Below, piece after piece: positions 1 to 11,949 of a stretch of 64,000 nt of DNA. The notes under the pieces were generated by a model that was not told the DNA's origin, ran no database searches, and worked only from the letters and a program-made list of their open reading frames with translations. Position numbers and translations under genes: made by a program. Origin of the DNA: Saccopteryx bilineata (Eukaryota > Chordata > Mammalia > Chiroptera > Emballonuridae); assembly GCF_036850765.1 (NCBI RefSeq), contig NC_089496.1:47358113-47422112 (forward strand). The letters run 5' to 3'. Position 1 is the stretch's first letter. Each line of letters begins with the position of its first letter.

Positions 1-88
1 CTCCTGAGCGGAGGCGAGAGTGGCTGGGACAGGCAAAGGGGGTGTGGCGGGAGGAGGGACAGGGAGGACTCAGGGCAGGGTGACTCAC

Positions 89-198
89 CGCAGGGCCAGG
101 AAGAGCAGGAAAGCGGCGACGAGGGCTGCCACGGACACTAAGTGGCCCAGGTAGTTGACCACGAGGGCGACGTGGTAGTGCAGGTCATACTTTATCTG
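89..198 (-). CDS. CRHR2: CRHR2 common exon: linker and first transmembrane helix
   Basis: Internal exon of corticotropin-releasing hormone receptor 2, a class B1 G-protein-coupled receptor for urocortins that couples mainly to Gs and cAMP. It is bounded by an acceptor (ctacccag before 198) and a donor (gtgagt after 89). The exon is 110 bp, phase 0 in and phase 2 out, splitting the last Arg codon. It encodes the short linker after the ectodomain (QIKYDLHYH) and a hydrophobic stretch ending FLLFLALR, which is transmembrane helix 1. The frame is open. Compared with the human receptor as I know it, the linker has Ile for Arg and His for Arg, and the helix has Leu where human has Cys. The next exons, helices 2-7, lie left of the window. 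Identity is very secure; the exact functional effect of the substitutions is unknown. Confidence 0.95.
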
Positions 199-1731
199 CT
201 GGGTAGACAGACAGACACACGGGCAGACGGAGGCCTGGGGCGCATGGAGAGCGGGGCTGGACACTCTAGCAGTGGCTGCCCCGGGTGTCCTGCCCTTGAG
301 GGCAGAAGTGGCTCCCAGCGTCATCGCTGCACCTGGCTCCCACTGACAGCGTGTCCCTGTTGGCCCTGGGTGGCTGTGGTCAGGATGCACAACATGCGAT
401 TTTAGAGCAGACTGGGACGCAGTGTGTTCAGAGATGTGCCAGAGGTGCGGGAAGATTTTATTTTCTCTCTAATTCTGGACTGGAAGTTGCCACCCCTATG
501 TTTATTAGTCTCAGCTCCGACTCTAGCTGGTTAAGTAACTGAGGGTGATTTGAGTCACATCTCTGGGCCTCAGTTTTGATGTCTGTACAATGGGGCCAGC
601 CTGCCCTCCTGCCTCAGAAGCAGTGACTGATGGGAGGTCTGAGGGCTGCCTTGGGATCAGTCTGCCATGAGTATGGCAGTGGGGGTGGGGTGCATTGTCT
701 GCAGAGTGCTTAAGGACAATATCCAAACCCAAGAAAAGCCAGTCTGCTTTTTATTATCACCATTCTAAACAGAGGCAGTGACCGAGAACTCCTTCCTGCC
801 CCAGCATTCCCCCCCCCCCCCCGCACTCTGGCCCACCACCGCTCGAGAACTGTGAGATGCAGCGGTGAGGACAGGGGGCTGGAGAATCCCACCACCTCTT
901 CTTTCTGACCCGTCCAACTTGCCACTCCTGTGGCCCCCACTGCTGTCCCCATCTGGCTCACATTTTTTGAACAATCCCTTTCTCAGGGTGGACAAATGGC
1001 TTTCTACCAGCCCCACTGAGGACTGTGTTGGGCGGATGAGGAGGCGGCTGGAGGCAGGTGCATCATTATGGCTCAGAACTGAGGCTTAGCTTTATTTTTT
1101 TTTAAAGGTTTATTAGCTTTTTTTTTTATTATTTATTCATTTTAGAGAGGAGAGGGAGAGACAGAGAGAGAGAAGGTGGGGAGGAGCTGGAAGCATCAAC
1201 TCCCATATGTGCCTTGACCAGGCAAGCCCAGGGTTTCAAACCGGTGACCTCAGCATTTCCAGGTCGATGCTTTATCCACTACGGAGTCCAGTTTCAGAGC
1301 GAGAGGGGTTGGTGAGGCCTGGGCAGGACCAGCTTCCTGCGGGACTGCCCTCCTCAGCGTGGCTCTTATTTCCACGTGAAGTCAAAACGTCAGAATGCCA
1401 GATGGGGAAACTGAGGCCCAGAGGAGGAAGGAAGGAAGTCACATAGCCTTCTTCCCACAGTGAGATGTTGGGACACTGGTTAAACAGTCAGTTCCCTTTC
1501 TGTGCCACGTGCCACCCTGGTTGTGTCCTCTACCAGCCTGACTTCTCCCAAAGGCGGGGCTCTGTGTCCCCTTCTCTACATCACTGCACACAGGGCAGCG
1601 TGGGGCAGAGGCAAGAGATGCAGAATGGAGTGGCTGGGACCCAGGACCGGTTCTGCCACCCTGGGGATCCTCTGTGCTCACCTGGAGTCCTAGGACAAGG
1701 ACCAGGGTCAGGGCAGGTGGGGGCCACTCAC
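199..1731. other. CRHR2 intron
   Basis: No exon seen. It holds a MIR-like segment near 545-725, a poly-C run near 811-823, the antisense SINE at 1090-1291, and another MIR-like patch near 1395-1470 (gaaactgaggcccagagg). Confidence 0.7.
1090..1291 (-). repeat. tRNA-derived bat SINE (short type)
   Basis: On the minus strand: a diverged tRNA-like head (gtggataaagcatcgacctgg), the box-B-like ccggtttgaaaccc, the tail block cttgcctggtcaaggcacat, then CT-rich and A-rich ends. It is the same family as 23944-24131. Confidence 0.85.
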
Positions 1732-1817
1732 CTTGTCATGAAAAATGGGCACACACTGTGAGTAGTTGATCCGTGAGGCCCACGTCCCGTTCTCAAGGCA
1801 TTCCCGGTAGGCGTTTC
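1732..1817 (-). CDS. CRHR2: CRHR2 common exon: C-terminal part of ectodomain
   Basis: Internal exon of 86 bp with acceptor ctttgtag and donor gtgagtgg. The first two bases complete an Arg codon begun in the upstream exon and the exon ends in phase 0. It encodes the end of the hormone-receptor ectodomain (NAYRECLENGTW, then ASRINYSQC). It supplies the last two ectodomain cysteines and two N-glycosylation sequons, NGT and NYS. In class B1 receptors these cysteines close the disulfide-bonded fold that captures the C-terminal part of the peptide ligand. The last residues read VPIFHDK, where human has EPILDDK, so three linker positions differ. No frame damage is visible. Confidence 0.96.
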
Positions 1818-2469
1818 CTACAAAGACACCGACCACCAAGAGGCGGGTCACTTCCCGCCTCAAGAACACTCCCGGCTGCCTGGCCCCCCCAGGATAAGAT
1901 CCCTGCTCCCCTGCGCCCCTGCTCCCCCGGGCCAGGAAACAAAACATGCATCTTAAAGTTCGCTTGAAAGTCACGTGTGCAAAACCCTCACAGAAAATTT
2001 CCCACATACTGCAGCGAAAAGGCACGAGCAGTGGGTTGCAGAAACCCATTTTTATACAAGTGTTGACTAGTTTGAACTCTTCCTTTAATTTCGTTAGAAA
2101 CTCAACCCAGCAGTAAGCCTCGGGCTGTGGGTGAAGATTCACTGCTTTCAGCCCAACAATTCCCACCGTGTCTCCACCACTTGATGCTGAATGGATCCTA
2201 CCTCGCCCACGACTGTCAGCACTCTGACTTTAATAATAGCGACGACTGGCACACAGGTGTTCCCCATGCCCCAGATCCTCTTCGGCCGTCCACTCCCTCT
2301 CCACAGCCGCCCCGCGAAAGAGGTGCTAACATTCACCCATTTCACAGAGAGAAGAAGGAGGCAGGCACACAGAGATCAGGCCACCTGCCCCAGACACCGG
2401 GAGAAGAGGATTCAGACCCAGGGGCCCTGGCCTCAGGCTTTACGTTCTTAACCTCTAGGCTACGGAATA

Positions 2470-2825
2470 CAGGGGTCCTCGGGTTACGACAGTCTCAATA
2501 TAACGACGGTCTGAATTTACGATGCTCCCTCCCATAAAAACTTTAAAAAATTGAGACATGCCAGTTTCGGCTTACGCCGTTAGCGTCGTACTAACGGACT
2601 CCATGGGTGAAACAGTTTGGCTGCAGCGGCGGAAGAACACGCAGTAACGCGGCGTATGAGTGAGGGAGTCGGCGTCCCTCAGGACGCTTACCTACGCCCT
2701 TTTGGACTGTTAAAAGCGCAAGGGTTCAGTTTGTGTTAGGCTAAGGTGTGTTTCGACTTACACCAGAACTCGGATTACCTCACCGGCGTAGGAATGGAAC
2801 TGCGTGGTTACCGAAGCACTCCCTG
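2470..2825. mobile_element. Tc1/mariner-superfamily non-autonomous element (Tigger-like)
   Basis: Ends are imperfect inverted repeats: caggggtcctcgggttac at the left, and a right end that read inverted starts cagggagtgcttcggtaac. The element is flanked by TA on both sides (2468-2469, 2826-2827), the target duplication of this superfamily. It is unusually CpG-rich inside and has no transposase frame. Confidence 0.65.
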
Positions 2826-4059
2826 TACATAGGAACGAGAGACATGTAGGGAGGCAGGACTGTCCTGCTGGCCTTGAGCCACGGCTGCCTAGGTGACCAC
2901 CACGTGATGTCTGTCAAGGTTTGAGAGCCAGCCTCTGTATTCAAGGTGGAATGGGATGTGTGAAAAGACCCTTCAGAACCTCAACGTCTGATGCACCCAA
3001 GTACAGGTTTCATCCCAGGGGAACGTATGAAAGTCAAAGAATGCTCGTTATTTACCCTTCTTACACTTCTACCCTGACGGTCAAGGTCTCCCTCCTAAGC
3101 CCCCTCCTCTGTGCCCACCCTCAGCCTCCCGCCGGGAGAAACCTCCTTCCTCCCTCCTGAGAACTCCCAAAGCCCTTTGCGGCCTCTGCTCCGCATTGCA
3201 CCATTAGTACGAACCTTACCGCCCCCACTTGGTTATTCTAAGTGAGCCATTGTTTGGGGGCGATTTGTACCAGGGTTCTGCTCTCTGGCTAATGGACGGT
3301 TGTTTATAGATTATTTTTTTCTTCTTTTGGCTTATGTTAGATATACACTATAAAGCTAATTAAAATAAATAGCGCACAGAGCGGAGTCACAGAGCTAGAG
3401 GGGGGGGGACCTTAGATTGTTTGGGGAAGCAGTGAGTTCTGAAATAATCAAGTTACTGAGAAAGCCCACTTCCGTTGAGCTGACAGTGAGTAAAAAGCAA
3501 CGGGATTATTAAGGAGCACTTGCCGAAGAGCAGAAATAACGGGAGAGATTCTATTAGCTTAATTGTTTCTTTAATTTGGTGCTCTGAGCTCACAGATTTT
3601 TCAAATGCAAGGTTTGTTACTGGCCTTTTCCTGCCTCGGGGGCCTGTCAGGACAAAGCCCCCTCTGGCAGGACCCTGAGCCCCTATGTGAGTCCACCAGG
3701 CCAACTCTGGTCTGACGGTGATTCCGGCCCCAGGGTGACCACACCAGTGCCTCGACCCTGACCCTGGCACGCCACCCCCCTCTTAGGCTGGTCCTAAGAG
3801 GGCTGGTCCACTGCAGAAATGTTGTGCGTGAAGAGAACAGATTCTCTTCGCCTGGAGTCCGGGATGTTGTGGCACTGAAGGACGGAATGTGGGGTGGAGC
3901 CAGAAAGGGCCACATCACGGTATCACAGGAGGGCGAGTTCTTCTGTAAAATGAACAGTCCTTTCCTGATGGGGGTTAGAGTCCCTCTCAACAGGCCTGTG
4001 TGGGATGAGACAGACTCTGATTCTAGCTGTGGTTCAAGGAGAAACATTTATCTTCCGGG

Positions 4060-4560
4060 ACTGTGCTCACAGGTGTCACCCAGCCTCTGACGTTGCACAA
4101 CAGCCTCCCATCCTGCCTCCTAACCTTTTCTCTCCTGGCCTTTGACTCTATCCCTTACCTCAGCTCTCAGAGTGATCATGCTGAGGTATGCTTAGAAGTC
4201 ACATCTAGCTTTCTACTGCTGTTGGGCATAAAATCCAACTTTCTTGGGGTGACAGTCCAGGCCCTGGACACTTGGACCCCAGCCCAGCTCTCCTGACCTC
4301 TGCAGCAGTCTGCACGGCAGCTGACATGTGCAAGAGCAGGCAGGGCACCCGCCTGGCTCTCTGCGGAAGCCCTTAACACGCTCTCCTCACTCTCACTGCA
4401 GCTCACTGGCGAACTCCTATCTCTCTGTTAAACCCCAGCTCAAATGCCATCTCCTTCGGGAGGCTTTCGCATCACCAGAGAGACTAGGCAATCTCTTCTC
4501 TGTTCTGAACACCTCCTCTACGTCTTCCCATCCTTGAAACAGGCCTTCACATTCTGTTGC
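4060..4560 (+). repeat. L2-like LINE relic
   Basis: Contains the L2 3'-end signature cagctcaaatgccatctcct and surrounding CT-rich sequence (ctcaaatgccatctccttcgg). Ends are approximate and the copy is old and broken. Confidence 0.55.
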
Positions 4561-5060
4561 CCTTGCATCACAGCAACACATACACTTCATATCACAATCC
4601 AGGGCGTGTGCGCGCACACACACACACACACACACGCACTCCACATTACTGAATTCAGCTTCACACAGTGAAACTTATCTTAACCAGTTATATTTTTCTT
4701 ATATTCTATTTTAATGAATTCTACTTGTTTTATATGCAAATGCAGGTCGTGACCCCCATTAAATTGACTTCACAACCCCCTATTGTGCTACAATCTATAG
4801 CGCGATAAACAAACATCTCTTTCCGAGCACTTGCCATAATTCACCATGGACACCATCTCACTGGACTTGATCCTATTCTTTGCTACTGAAGTTGAGCTCC
4901 CTGGGCACAGACACATAGGCAGAGATCATCCTGGAGTCATCGGGTCCCCTCAGGAGTGAGCCGCTGAGGACACGTGGGCTGTGCCAAACCGACTCAGGTC
5001 TGCCGAGGCCTTGGGAAGCAGGGGGCTGGGATGTGGGATGTGGTTGTGAAAGGGGGCTTC

Positions 5061-5458
5061 CCTCAGACAGCCCAGCCACGCCCGGGGATGAGGGTCTGCC
5101 TACAGACAGCCCAGCCACGCCCGGGGATGAGGGTCTGCCTACAGACAGCCCAGCCACGCCCGGGGATGAGGGTCTGCCTACAGACAGCCCAGCCACGCCC
5201 GGGGATGAGGTTCTGCCTACAGACAGCCCAGCCACGCCCGGGGATGAGGTTCTGCCTACAGACAGCCCAGCCATGCCCGGGGATGAGGGTCTGCCTACAG
5301 AGAGCCCAGCCACGCCCGGGGATGAGGGTCTGCCTACAGAGAGCCCAGCCACGCCCGGGGATGAGGGTCTGCCTACAGACAGCCCAGCCATGCCCGGGGA
5401 TGAGGGTCTGCCTACAGACAGCCCAGCCATGCCCGGGGATGAGGGTCTGCCTACAGAC
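5061..5458. repeat. 39-bp minisatellite, about 10 copies
   Basis: Direct tandem repeat of a 39-bp unit (cagacagcccagccacgccc, then ggggatgagggtctgccta). Copies differ by single bases such as cac/cat, agac/agag and ggg/gtt. Since 39 is a multiple of three, several frames stay open on both strands; the frames are a by-product and no conserved protein is indicated. Confidence 0.95.
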
Positions 5459-6119
5459 ACTGGGGGCCAGGGTAGCCGGCTAGTAAGGCACAGCCTGGGA
5501 CTGGACAGGGTAAGGACAAGAAGAGTCTCCCCTGGGAACCACAGGGAGATGGGCATGGAGTGTCCAAGGGCAGGTCGCCAGGCCAGAGTCATGGGGATGG
5601 ATGCAGTGAGGTGTCTGTTACCACAGCAACACGGGTGTCCCCAGCCAAAGATCGATGTCGATGGCGTGCAGTGTGGCCTGCGAGGGGCCCTAGGGTCTGG
5701 ATGATGCAGGCAGGGTGTTCTCCTCCAGCGCCCTGTGGCCTGGGAAGCCTGAACCCTGTCCCCCGCAGGCCCTGGCCTGGTGAAAGCCCCCATTATAATG
5801 GGCTCTTCTACTTTCAGATGCTGACACTTTGATAAGAATTCCTGGTTCAGGAAGTCACCCGAGTGGTCCAGAAGCCAAGCCTGGTTGGGGAAAGTCGGGA
5901 GTCTGTATCCCAGCTGTAGTTTTGTCTCTGGATGGCTAAGTAACCTTGGCTGAGTTCAGAAAAGTAACGTAAACTGGTTCTTACTGATGATATTGGCATC
6001 ACAGTTGTTTCAAGGATTTGCTGTGTGGGCTTCTCAATCTGCTAAGTGTCATTGGTAACCACGAATCACTGCAATGATCCCAAACATCCCTGCATCACTT
6101 TTAAGTATCTGCTAGGTTG

Positions 6120-6445
6120 CCTGACCGGGTGGTGATACAATGGATAGAGCGTCGGACTGGTATGTGGATGACCTAGGTTCAAAACCCGAGGTCGCCAGCT
6201 TGGGCATGGACTCATCTGATTTGAGCAAGGCTCACCAGCTTGAGCCCAAGGTCACTGGCTTGAGCAAGGGGTCGCTCACTCTGCTGTAGCCACCCCTCTG
6301 GTCAAGGCACATGTGAGAAAGCAATCAATGAACAACTGAGGTGCCACAACGAAAAATTGATGCTTCTCATCTCTCTCCCTTCCTGTCTGTCTGTCCCTAT
6401 CTGTCCCTCTCTCTGTCTCTGTCAAAACAAACAAATAAATAAAAA
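6120..6445 (+). repeat. tRNA-derived bat SINE (long type)
   Basis: Head cctgaccgggtggtgataca and ggatagagcgtcgg, middle blocks with repeated caccagcttgag, tail tctctctcccttcctgtctg and an A-rich end. It is flanked by a perfect 17-bp target duplication (6103-6119 and 6446-6462). Confidence 0.92.
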
Positions 6446-8263
6446 AAGTATCTGCTAGGTTGGCACGGCTATCTCTGATATTCTAACTGGCAAGGCATGG
6501 GAGACAGGGACTAGGAGACATCGACCCATTTTGGTAGCAGTTATGGGGGGCCGTAGTGCAAGAGACAGTCTGGGTGTGGGGAGCTAGTGGGACTGTGTTG
6601 GAGGGGAAGCAACGTAGTCATTGTATATATAGGAAAAGTGACAAGGGGGACGGCACTGGGAGATGCTGGCGGGAAGGTGGAAAGGGCCAGAAGCAGTATC
6701 TATTGAGGAAATGAAGTCACTGTGAAGGACAGGAGCTTTCAGCACCATGGACAGCAGAACAACTCCATTCCCATCTCTGTAGGCGCTCCTACCTTGGAGA
6801 GCTGCTAGGACCCAGACCTCTCACCCTGCGTTCAGCCCACTGCCCTGGACCTAGCCCAGGATTACACTAATTCATGGCCCTCTGCAAGGCCCAGCTTCAG
6901 TCAGTCCTAGATCCTCCAGGTGTTTTCATGACTGCTCTGATCCACCTGAGGGTTCAGCTGTTCACCTCTCCTAGCTTATGCTCCATGGGGTTTCCCAGAT
7001 AGCCTAAGGGGGGGCAAGGTCTAGGTCATCCTCTCCTCTGGCCCTTCCTGAAGGGCCACACAATGCTGAGTTCAAAGGAGCTCAGGATGGGCCAAGGTGA
7101 TGCTGTTGCCTAGGTGACTGGGTAACCCTGAATGAGGAGGAGAGGCTTAGAGTGGGCCAAGAGGACATTCTGCCACCACGGATACCCAAGCCCCACTGAG
7201 CTGCATGGCAAATGCAGAGCGGTTACACATGCAGGAAGCATCTCGGTCTCACACACGCCACAGGTCGGTCGAGCGCTGCTGCCTGAACTGCTGGCACCGT
7301 AAGCCCAAGCCCACCGGGGGACGGGCAAACCTGAGGCCAATGTCCACCAGATTCGGGACAAGAAATCCTCGACTCTCCCCAGAAAAGCACGTTGGAAACT
7401 GAGTCAAGAGGCATCTCCTTGGGAATTTAAGAGGGGGAGGCAACTTCTCCCTCACTGGGTCTAAAGAGACCCAAAGAAGAAGAGTGACGTGTCCAAGGTC
7501 ACCAGCAATAAACAGGCAGCGTGTCTCTCTCCTGGGACACACTGCCACCTGGGAAAGCCTGGAGCCCATGGTTCGGGAAGGAAGAGGCTCTCTGTGCTAC
7601 ACCACATTTCACAAGATGCCGTCAGCGGGGCCCTCTGCCAAGTCTGAGCCACTGAATGTCCAGATCCCCAGAGCAGAAAACACCTGCGGGGCCAGGTGTC
7701 CCGCTCTGAGGCCCCTTCCTGCCTCTCCCTGGAGTTGGACGGCTCCAGGCCCAGCCATCTCCTTCCCGTCTGTCTTGGGGCCTTGCTGAGAAATCTATAA
7801 CCTTCGCCTTGGGTCACTGCTTTTTGTGGGAACATCTCTACTGGCAGGACTGGGCAAGGGTGCTGTGGGCACGGCTGATTGCTTTTGCTTCCAGTTCAGA
7901 GACCATTTGGGAAAGCGGTCATGGTTACACAGCACAGTTCCTCTGAGCTTCCCAAATAATCAATGTGTGTCTCCCTGACTTAACGCTCCTGTAATTACTT
8001 GTGCTCCTGCTGCTGACTAGGGCCTGCCCGCTCTGGGGCCCAGACTGAACGTTTCCTGTCTTGGTCTGATCACAGCACGTGCCTGGAGGCGAGGTGGGGG
8101 CAGCTGGTGATGCTCACCCAGGCTCAGGACCAGCCTGACCTAGGAGGAGTGATGGGTTGAGAGGGTAAATCCGCCATCACCAACCCAGCCATCGGGTTGT
8201 GAAGAGCCTCCCCCGGACCGTCTGCTTGTGAGATCTGGGATGAGGGACAGGGATCTTCTAGTC

Positions 8264-8611
8264 CAGTGGTAGTCAACCTGGTCCCTACCGCCCACTAGGG
8301 GGCGTTCCAGCTTTCATGGTGGGCGGTAGTGGAGCAACCAAAGTATAAATAAAAAGATTTAACTATAGTAAGTTGTTTTATAAAGATTTATTCTGCCAAA
8401 TTTAGCGAAAATCCGACATAAAGTACTTGGTTAGTAATTATTATTATATGCTTTCACTTGCTGTAACTCTGCTTTATAAATTTTATAAAGTAAAGTTACT
8501 TCCCTATTCTATAAATCACCATTACTGTGGAACTGGTGGGCGGTTAGAAAATGTTACTACTAACAGAGATACAAAAGTGGGCGGTAGGTATAAAAAGGTT
8601 GACTACCCCTG
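8264..8611. mobile_element. Non-autonomous hAT transposon, copy 1
   Basis: 348 bp with terminal inverted repeats: cagtggtagtcaacctggt at the left and, inverted, caggggtagtcaacc at the right. It is flanked by an 8-bp duplication matching at 6 of 8 positions (8256-8263 and 8612-8619). It is AT-rich inside, with a chance frame of about 70 codons and no transposase. Same family as 44742-45093. Confidence 0.85.
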
Positions 8612-9158
8612 GGCTAGTCCATTCTTCAGTGTTGTGTGAACCTTGCTTATGGGGTTGCAATTGTCCATTCTGGACCCATGAGAACCCCCAGCAACCCATT
8701 TCCAGAGGACTTTTCATCCTAGAGTAGGCATGGCAGGCATAAATGTCTGGCGGACGGTGAGGAAACGGAGTCAGAGAGACACAGAGCAGTTTCATGGGCA
8801 CCACACTGGGCCCGTGCAAAGGGAAGGGATGTGACTGCAGCCCAGCTCACTGTGAGGTCACTGCACTCCCTAAGAGAGGTGCCCATGAGAGGGAGTGCCT
8901 GGCCCTGCTCTGGCCTCCATTGCACAGGGCTCCCTCCTTCCAGTCATCCAGAGCAACGCTCCATGGCTCGTCGCCATGACGCCGACCAGCAGAGAGAGGT
9001 GGGGAGGAGAAGGGACCCCTGAGGCAGAGCCTGCTGTGGAATGGAGGAATGTAGAGGGGAGGGGGCCACAGAACTCATCAAGCTCACCCCCTACCTAGTA
9101 CAGAGAAACTGAGTGTCAAAAAAAAACAAAACAAAACACTGCCCAAAGACGCAACAAG

Positions 9159-9455
9159 CCTGACCAGGCGGTGGCGCAGTGGATAGAGCGTTGGACTGGG
9201 ATGCGGAGGACCCAGGTTCAAGACCCTGAGGCCACCAGCTTGAACACGGGCTCATCTGGCTTGAGCAAAAGCTCACCAGCTTGGACCCAAGGTTGCTGGC
9301 TTGAGCAAGGGGTTACTCGATCTGCTGAAGGCCCGCGGTCAAGGCACATATGAGAAAGCAATCAATGAACAACTAAGGTGTTGCAATGAAAAACTGATGA
9401 TTGATGCTTCTCATCTCTCTTCGTTCCTGTCTCTCTGTCCCTATCTATCCCTCTT
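9159..9455 (+). repeat. tRNA-derived bat SINE (long type)
   Basis: Head cctgaccaggcggtggcgca with ggatagagcgttgg, then the caccagcttg blocks and a tctctctt tail. It has a 13-bp target duplication with one mismatch (9146-9158 and 9456-9468). Confidence 0.9.
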
Positions 9456-11796
9456 AAGATGCAACAAGCTGTTGGTGGCCTGCACAGAATTGGAACTGGC
9501 TCTCAACCAGGTTCTGTGAACTAATGTGGGTAAAGGCACCTCTGGTTGACAGAATCCTATGCCCTCACTTCGACACAGGGGTCTTGGAGCACGGGCAAGG
9601 GGATGTGTCCCTCCAGAGCCTTTGGGTATCAGACTTTCTTGGTGTACATCCTGGAAATCAAGCAGTGTCCTTCCAGAGTATTCCAGGCTCGCACCATGGG
9701 GCTGTGGACAAGCAGCTGGGGCTCTAATGCCAGCAGAACGGAGGCCCATGATCTGGTTGGCACTCAGGCCTCCCTGATGTGGCCCCTGTTCTCTCCACCC
9801 ATCTCTCCTCTCCATCTCTGTTCCCACTCTCCTTTCCACCTGACATGTCACTGGCCCAATTTTCCAAGGCCCTGTTTAACAACAATCCTTCCCCTGTGAA
9901 GTCTCTCCGACTTGAACCTCAGCCATGCTGTTTCACTTAAGAGCAAACAGCAAAATGTTCTAAGAGTCTTTCTCGCCTTCTCCGTCTTTTCCTCCGTCCC
10001 TGTCTCCCACCTCTCTCCCTCGCTCCCAGGATCCCCTGCAAGGCAGGCTCAGGTCTGTGCCTCTTTGAAGGGCTTGTCTTGAGTGGGGAGAGGGCAACAT
10101 GCACCAACCGAAAGAGGTGAGCCTGGTCAGGAGAAGAGCCACTGGGTGTCTGGAGGATTCCTCGGAGAAAGATCTGGGCTCACTCAGCCTTTGCTGTCCC
10201 CGCTGTCCCCTCAGAGCTGAAGAGGAGATTCTGACACAAGCAGGCAGAACCAATGGACAGACCCTTCTGGCTTGAGACCACTCAGCTTATGTGTTTCCAT
10301 GTGAACACTCTCCATGCTTCAGCCCAGGCTGGGTCTCTGGGAAGTGGAGACCCTGTCCTCTCCATGGGACTGGGTCAGGTGGAATGTCCCTTTATCCCTG
10401 TCCTGGAAGGTGCCTCAGTACAGATGGGACCAGCCGTTCCCAACAGAACCTGAGAAGGAACATGGAGGTTGTTCCTTCTGCTTGTTCACCTCCCAGGTCA
10501 GGGACCTCACTTCCAAGCAGAGAGGTCTGTTTTAATCATGGATGGAAATCATGTCCTCAGATGATGCAGAAATCTTTCTGAGTGGCCTGGCTATCTCTAC
10601 CATCCCCTGCCATTAGCAGCACCTCTGCTGTCGGATTCCTGGGAGCCAGCTGCTCCCTGGGCCCACCAGAGCCCTGCACTGGTGCAGACAGGGGAGTGTC
10701 ACTCAGCATCAGATGCAGGCATTGCTGTCTTGCCCTCTAACCGTCTCTCTCCGTGAAGGCCTCAGGCTCTGAGAGCTTGTACAGGCATGTGTGTGTGCAC
10801 ACGTGTGTGAATGTGAGTTTGCATATGTGCAGGCAAGGGGACGGGTGAGCTGTGCCACTGCTCAGACCCAGGCATTCAGCAAGACGTTGCTATGGTGTTT
10901 CCAGGACAGGGGCTTCAGACATCCCTCTCCCTCTCAGCTGGTAGGGTGGAGCTGGAGATGCGAGTGGCCTTCAGGGTGGGCCAGGGACTGCCGCCCTACA
11001 CAGCCTCACAAGACGTTCCCACCTGGCTTCCATCAGACCTTCCACGGAGCATACACTCGGGCACCCGCCACTCCCAGGGCTGGTACTGAAAAATCCCATC
11101 TGGATGCTGGGTGACTCCTGCAGCCTCTGCTGCCCACTTCCCCGGGAATGGCAAGCCAGGAGGAAGGGGGCGCAAGCTGTTCTTCCTCCGAGTCGGAGGT
11201 GGTCCTGATTACCCTGGGTGCTGGAATAGTGGAGCCCACAGTCCCTGACTCAGAGCCCAGAGGGTCAATCTGGAGACACCTGGGTAGGAAGAGGCAACAC
11301 CCCACACTCTGACCCTGAAGTTTCTTACCACTGCACCACCGGTCTTTCCTGCCTCCTGCCCTCCTCCACTCAGGTAGTAAAGAGTTACCACCACACTCAC
11401 TCTGCAGGCTGGGAACTTAGCTTACGTGCCTCCCTTCCCCCTCGCGGGGTGGGGGTGGGGGGCACTGGCTAAACAAAGAGAAGCCCTAACAGGGGAATTT
11501 CACACACCCAAGGTACATAATGTGGAAGAGAGGTCTGCCCTCAAAAGGGAGGAAGTACTTCCCTCTCCCCTTTCTGGGTTCTCACTGTACGCAGCACGGG
11601 AGTCGTGGGCAAATCACTGTCTCACTGAGGTCCGAAGCTATAGCGGGGTAGGAGCATAAGGGGGCCTTACGGCTGGTGGTCAGACCATGCCACAGCCTCG
11701 GCAGGTCTCCTGCATTGGGAGGGGAGCCCTTTCCACTCCCTAAAGCACCCGCCTTCCGCGAGGAAGAGCCCGCGTGGGAGGGGCCGGGGCACTCAC

Positions 11797-11922
11797 GCGT
11801 GGTGTTGTACTTGATGCCGTTGAAGTACTCGGGGCATGGCCTCTCCACCAGGGCTCCAGCCGCGCTCCGGGGCCAGCAGGTCCCGATCTGGTCCAAGGTC
11901 GTGTTGCAGTAGGAGTAGGGAC
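11797..11922 (-). CDS. CRHR2: CRHR2 first common exon: core of the ligand-binding ectodomain
   Basis: Exon of 126 bp with acceptor gccgccag and donor gtgagt, phase 1 in and phase 1 out. It encodes [20 protein letters not shown], then the segment through [15 protein letters not shown]. It holds three of the six conserved ectodomain cysteines, the Trp of the class B1 hormone-receptor domain, and two NTT glycosylation sequons. Both alternative leaders, the alpha exon at 12077-12179 and the beta exon at 19048-19141, end in phase 1 with a G. Either can therefore join here and form a Gly codon. The sequence is almost identical to other mammals, which indicates strong constraint. Confidence 0.97.
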
Positions 11923-11949
11923 CTGGCGGCGGAGAGAGCATAGCGGGGC

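Larger units (their letters stand above)
1818..11796. other. Large CRHR2 intron
   Basis: No further exon recognised. It contains a Tigger-like element (2470-2825), L2-like sequence around 4060-4560, an AC microsatellite (4610-4634), a 39-bp minisatellite (5061-5458), two long SINEs (6120-6445, 9159-9455) and one hAT element (8264-8611). The stretches 2830-4050, 5460-6100, 6465-8250 and 9470-11790 hold only faint old-repeat similarity and nothing I can name. Confidence 0.7.

Noticed and set aside
1708..2166. 152-codon frame as a complete protein
   Set aside because: Only 1732-1817 is a CRHR2 exon; the rest reads through intron.
5061..5458. Possible CRISPR-like array
   Set aside because: Units are contiguous direct repeats without unique spacers, and the genome is mammalian.
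4873..5793. 306-codon minus-strand frame with a repeated 13-residue unit
   Set aside because: It is produced by the 39-bp minisatellite; two plus-strand frames are open over the same bases and no start, domain or splice context supports it.
8427..8639. Short frame beginning MVSNYYYMLSLAVTLLYKFY, repeated at 44909-45115
   Set aside because: It is inside a non-autonomous hAT element and runs through its terminal inverted repeat; there is no transposase similarity.
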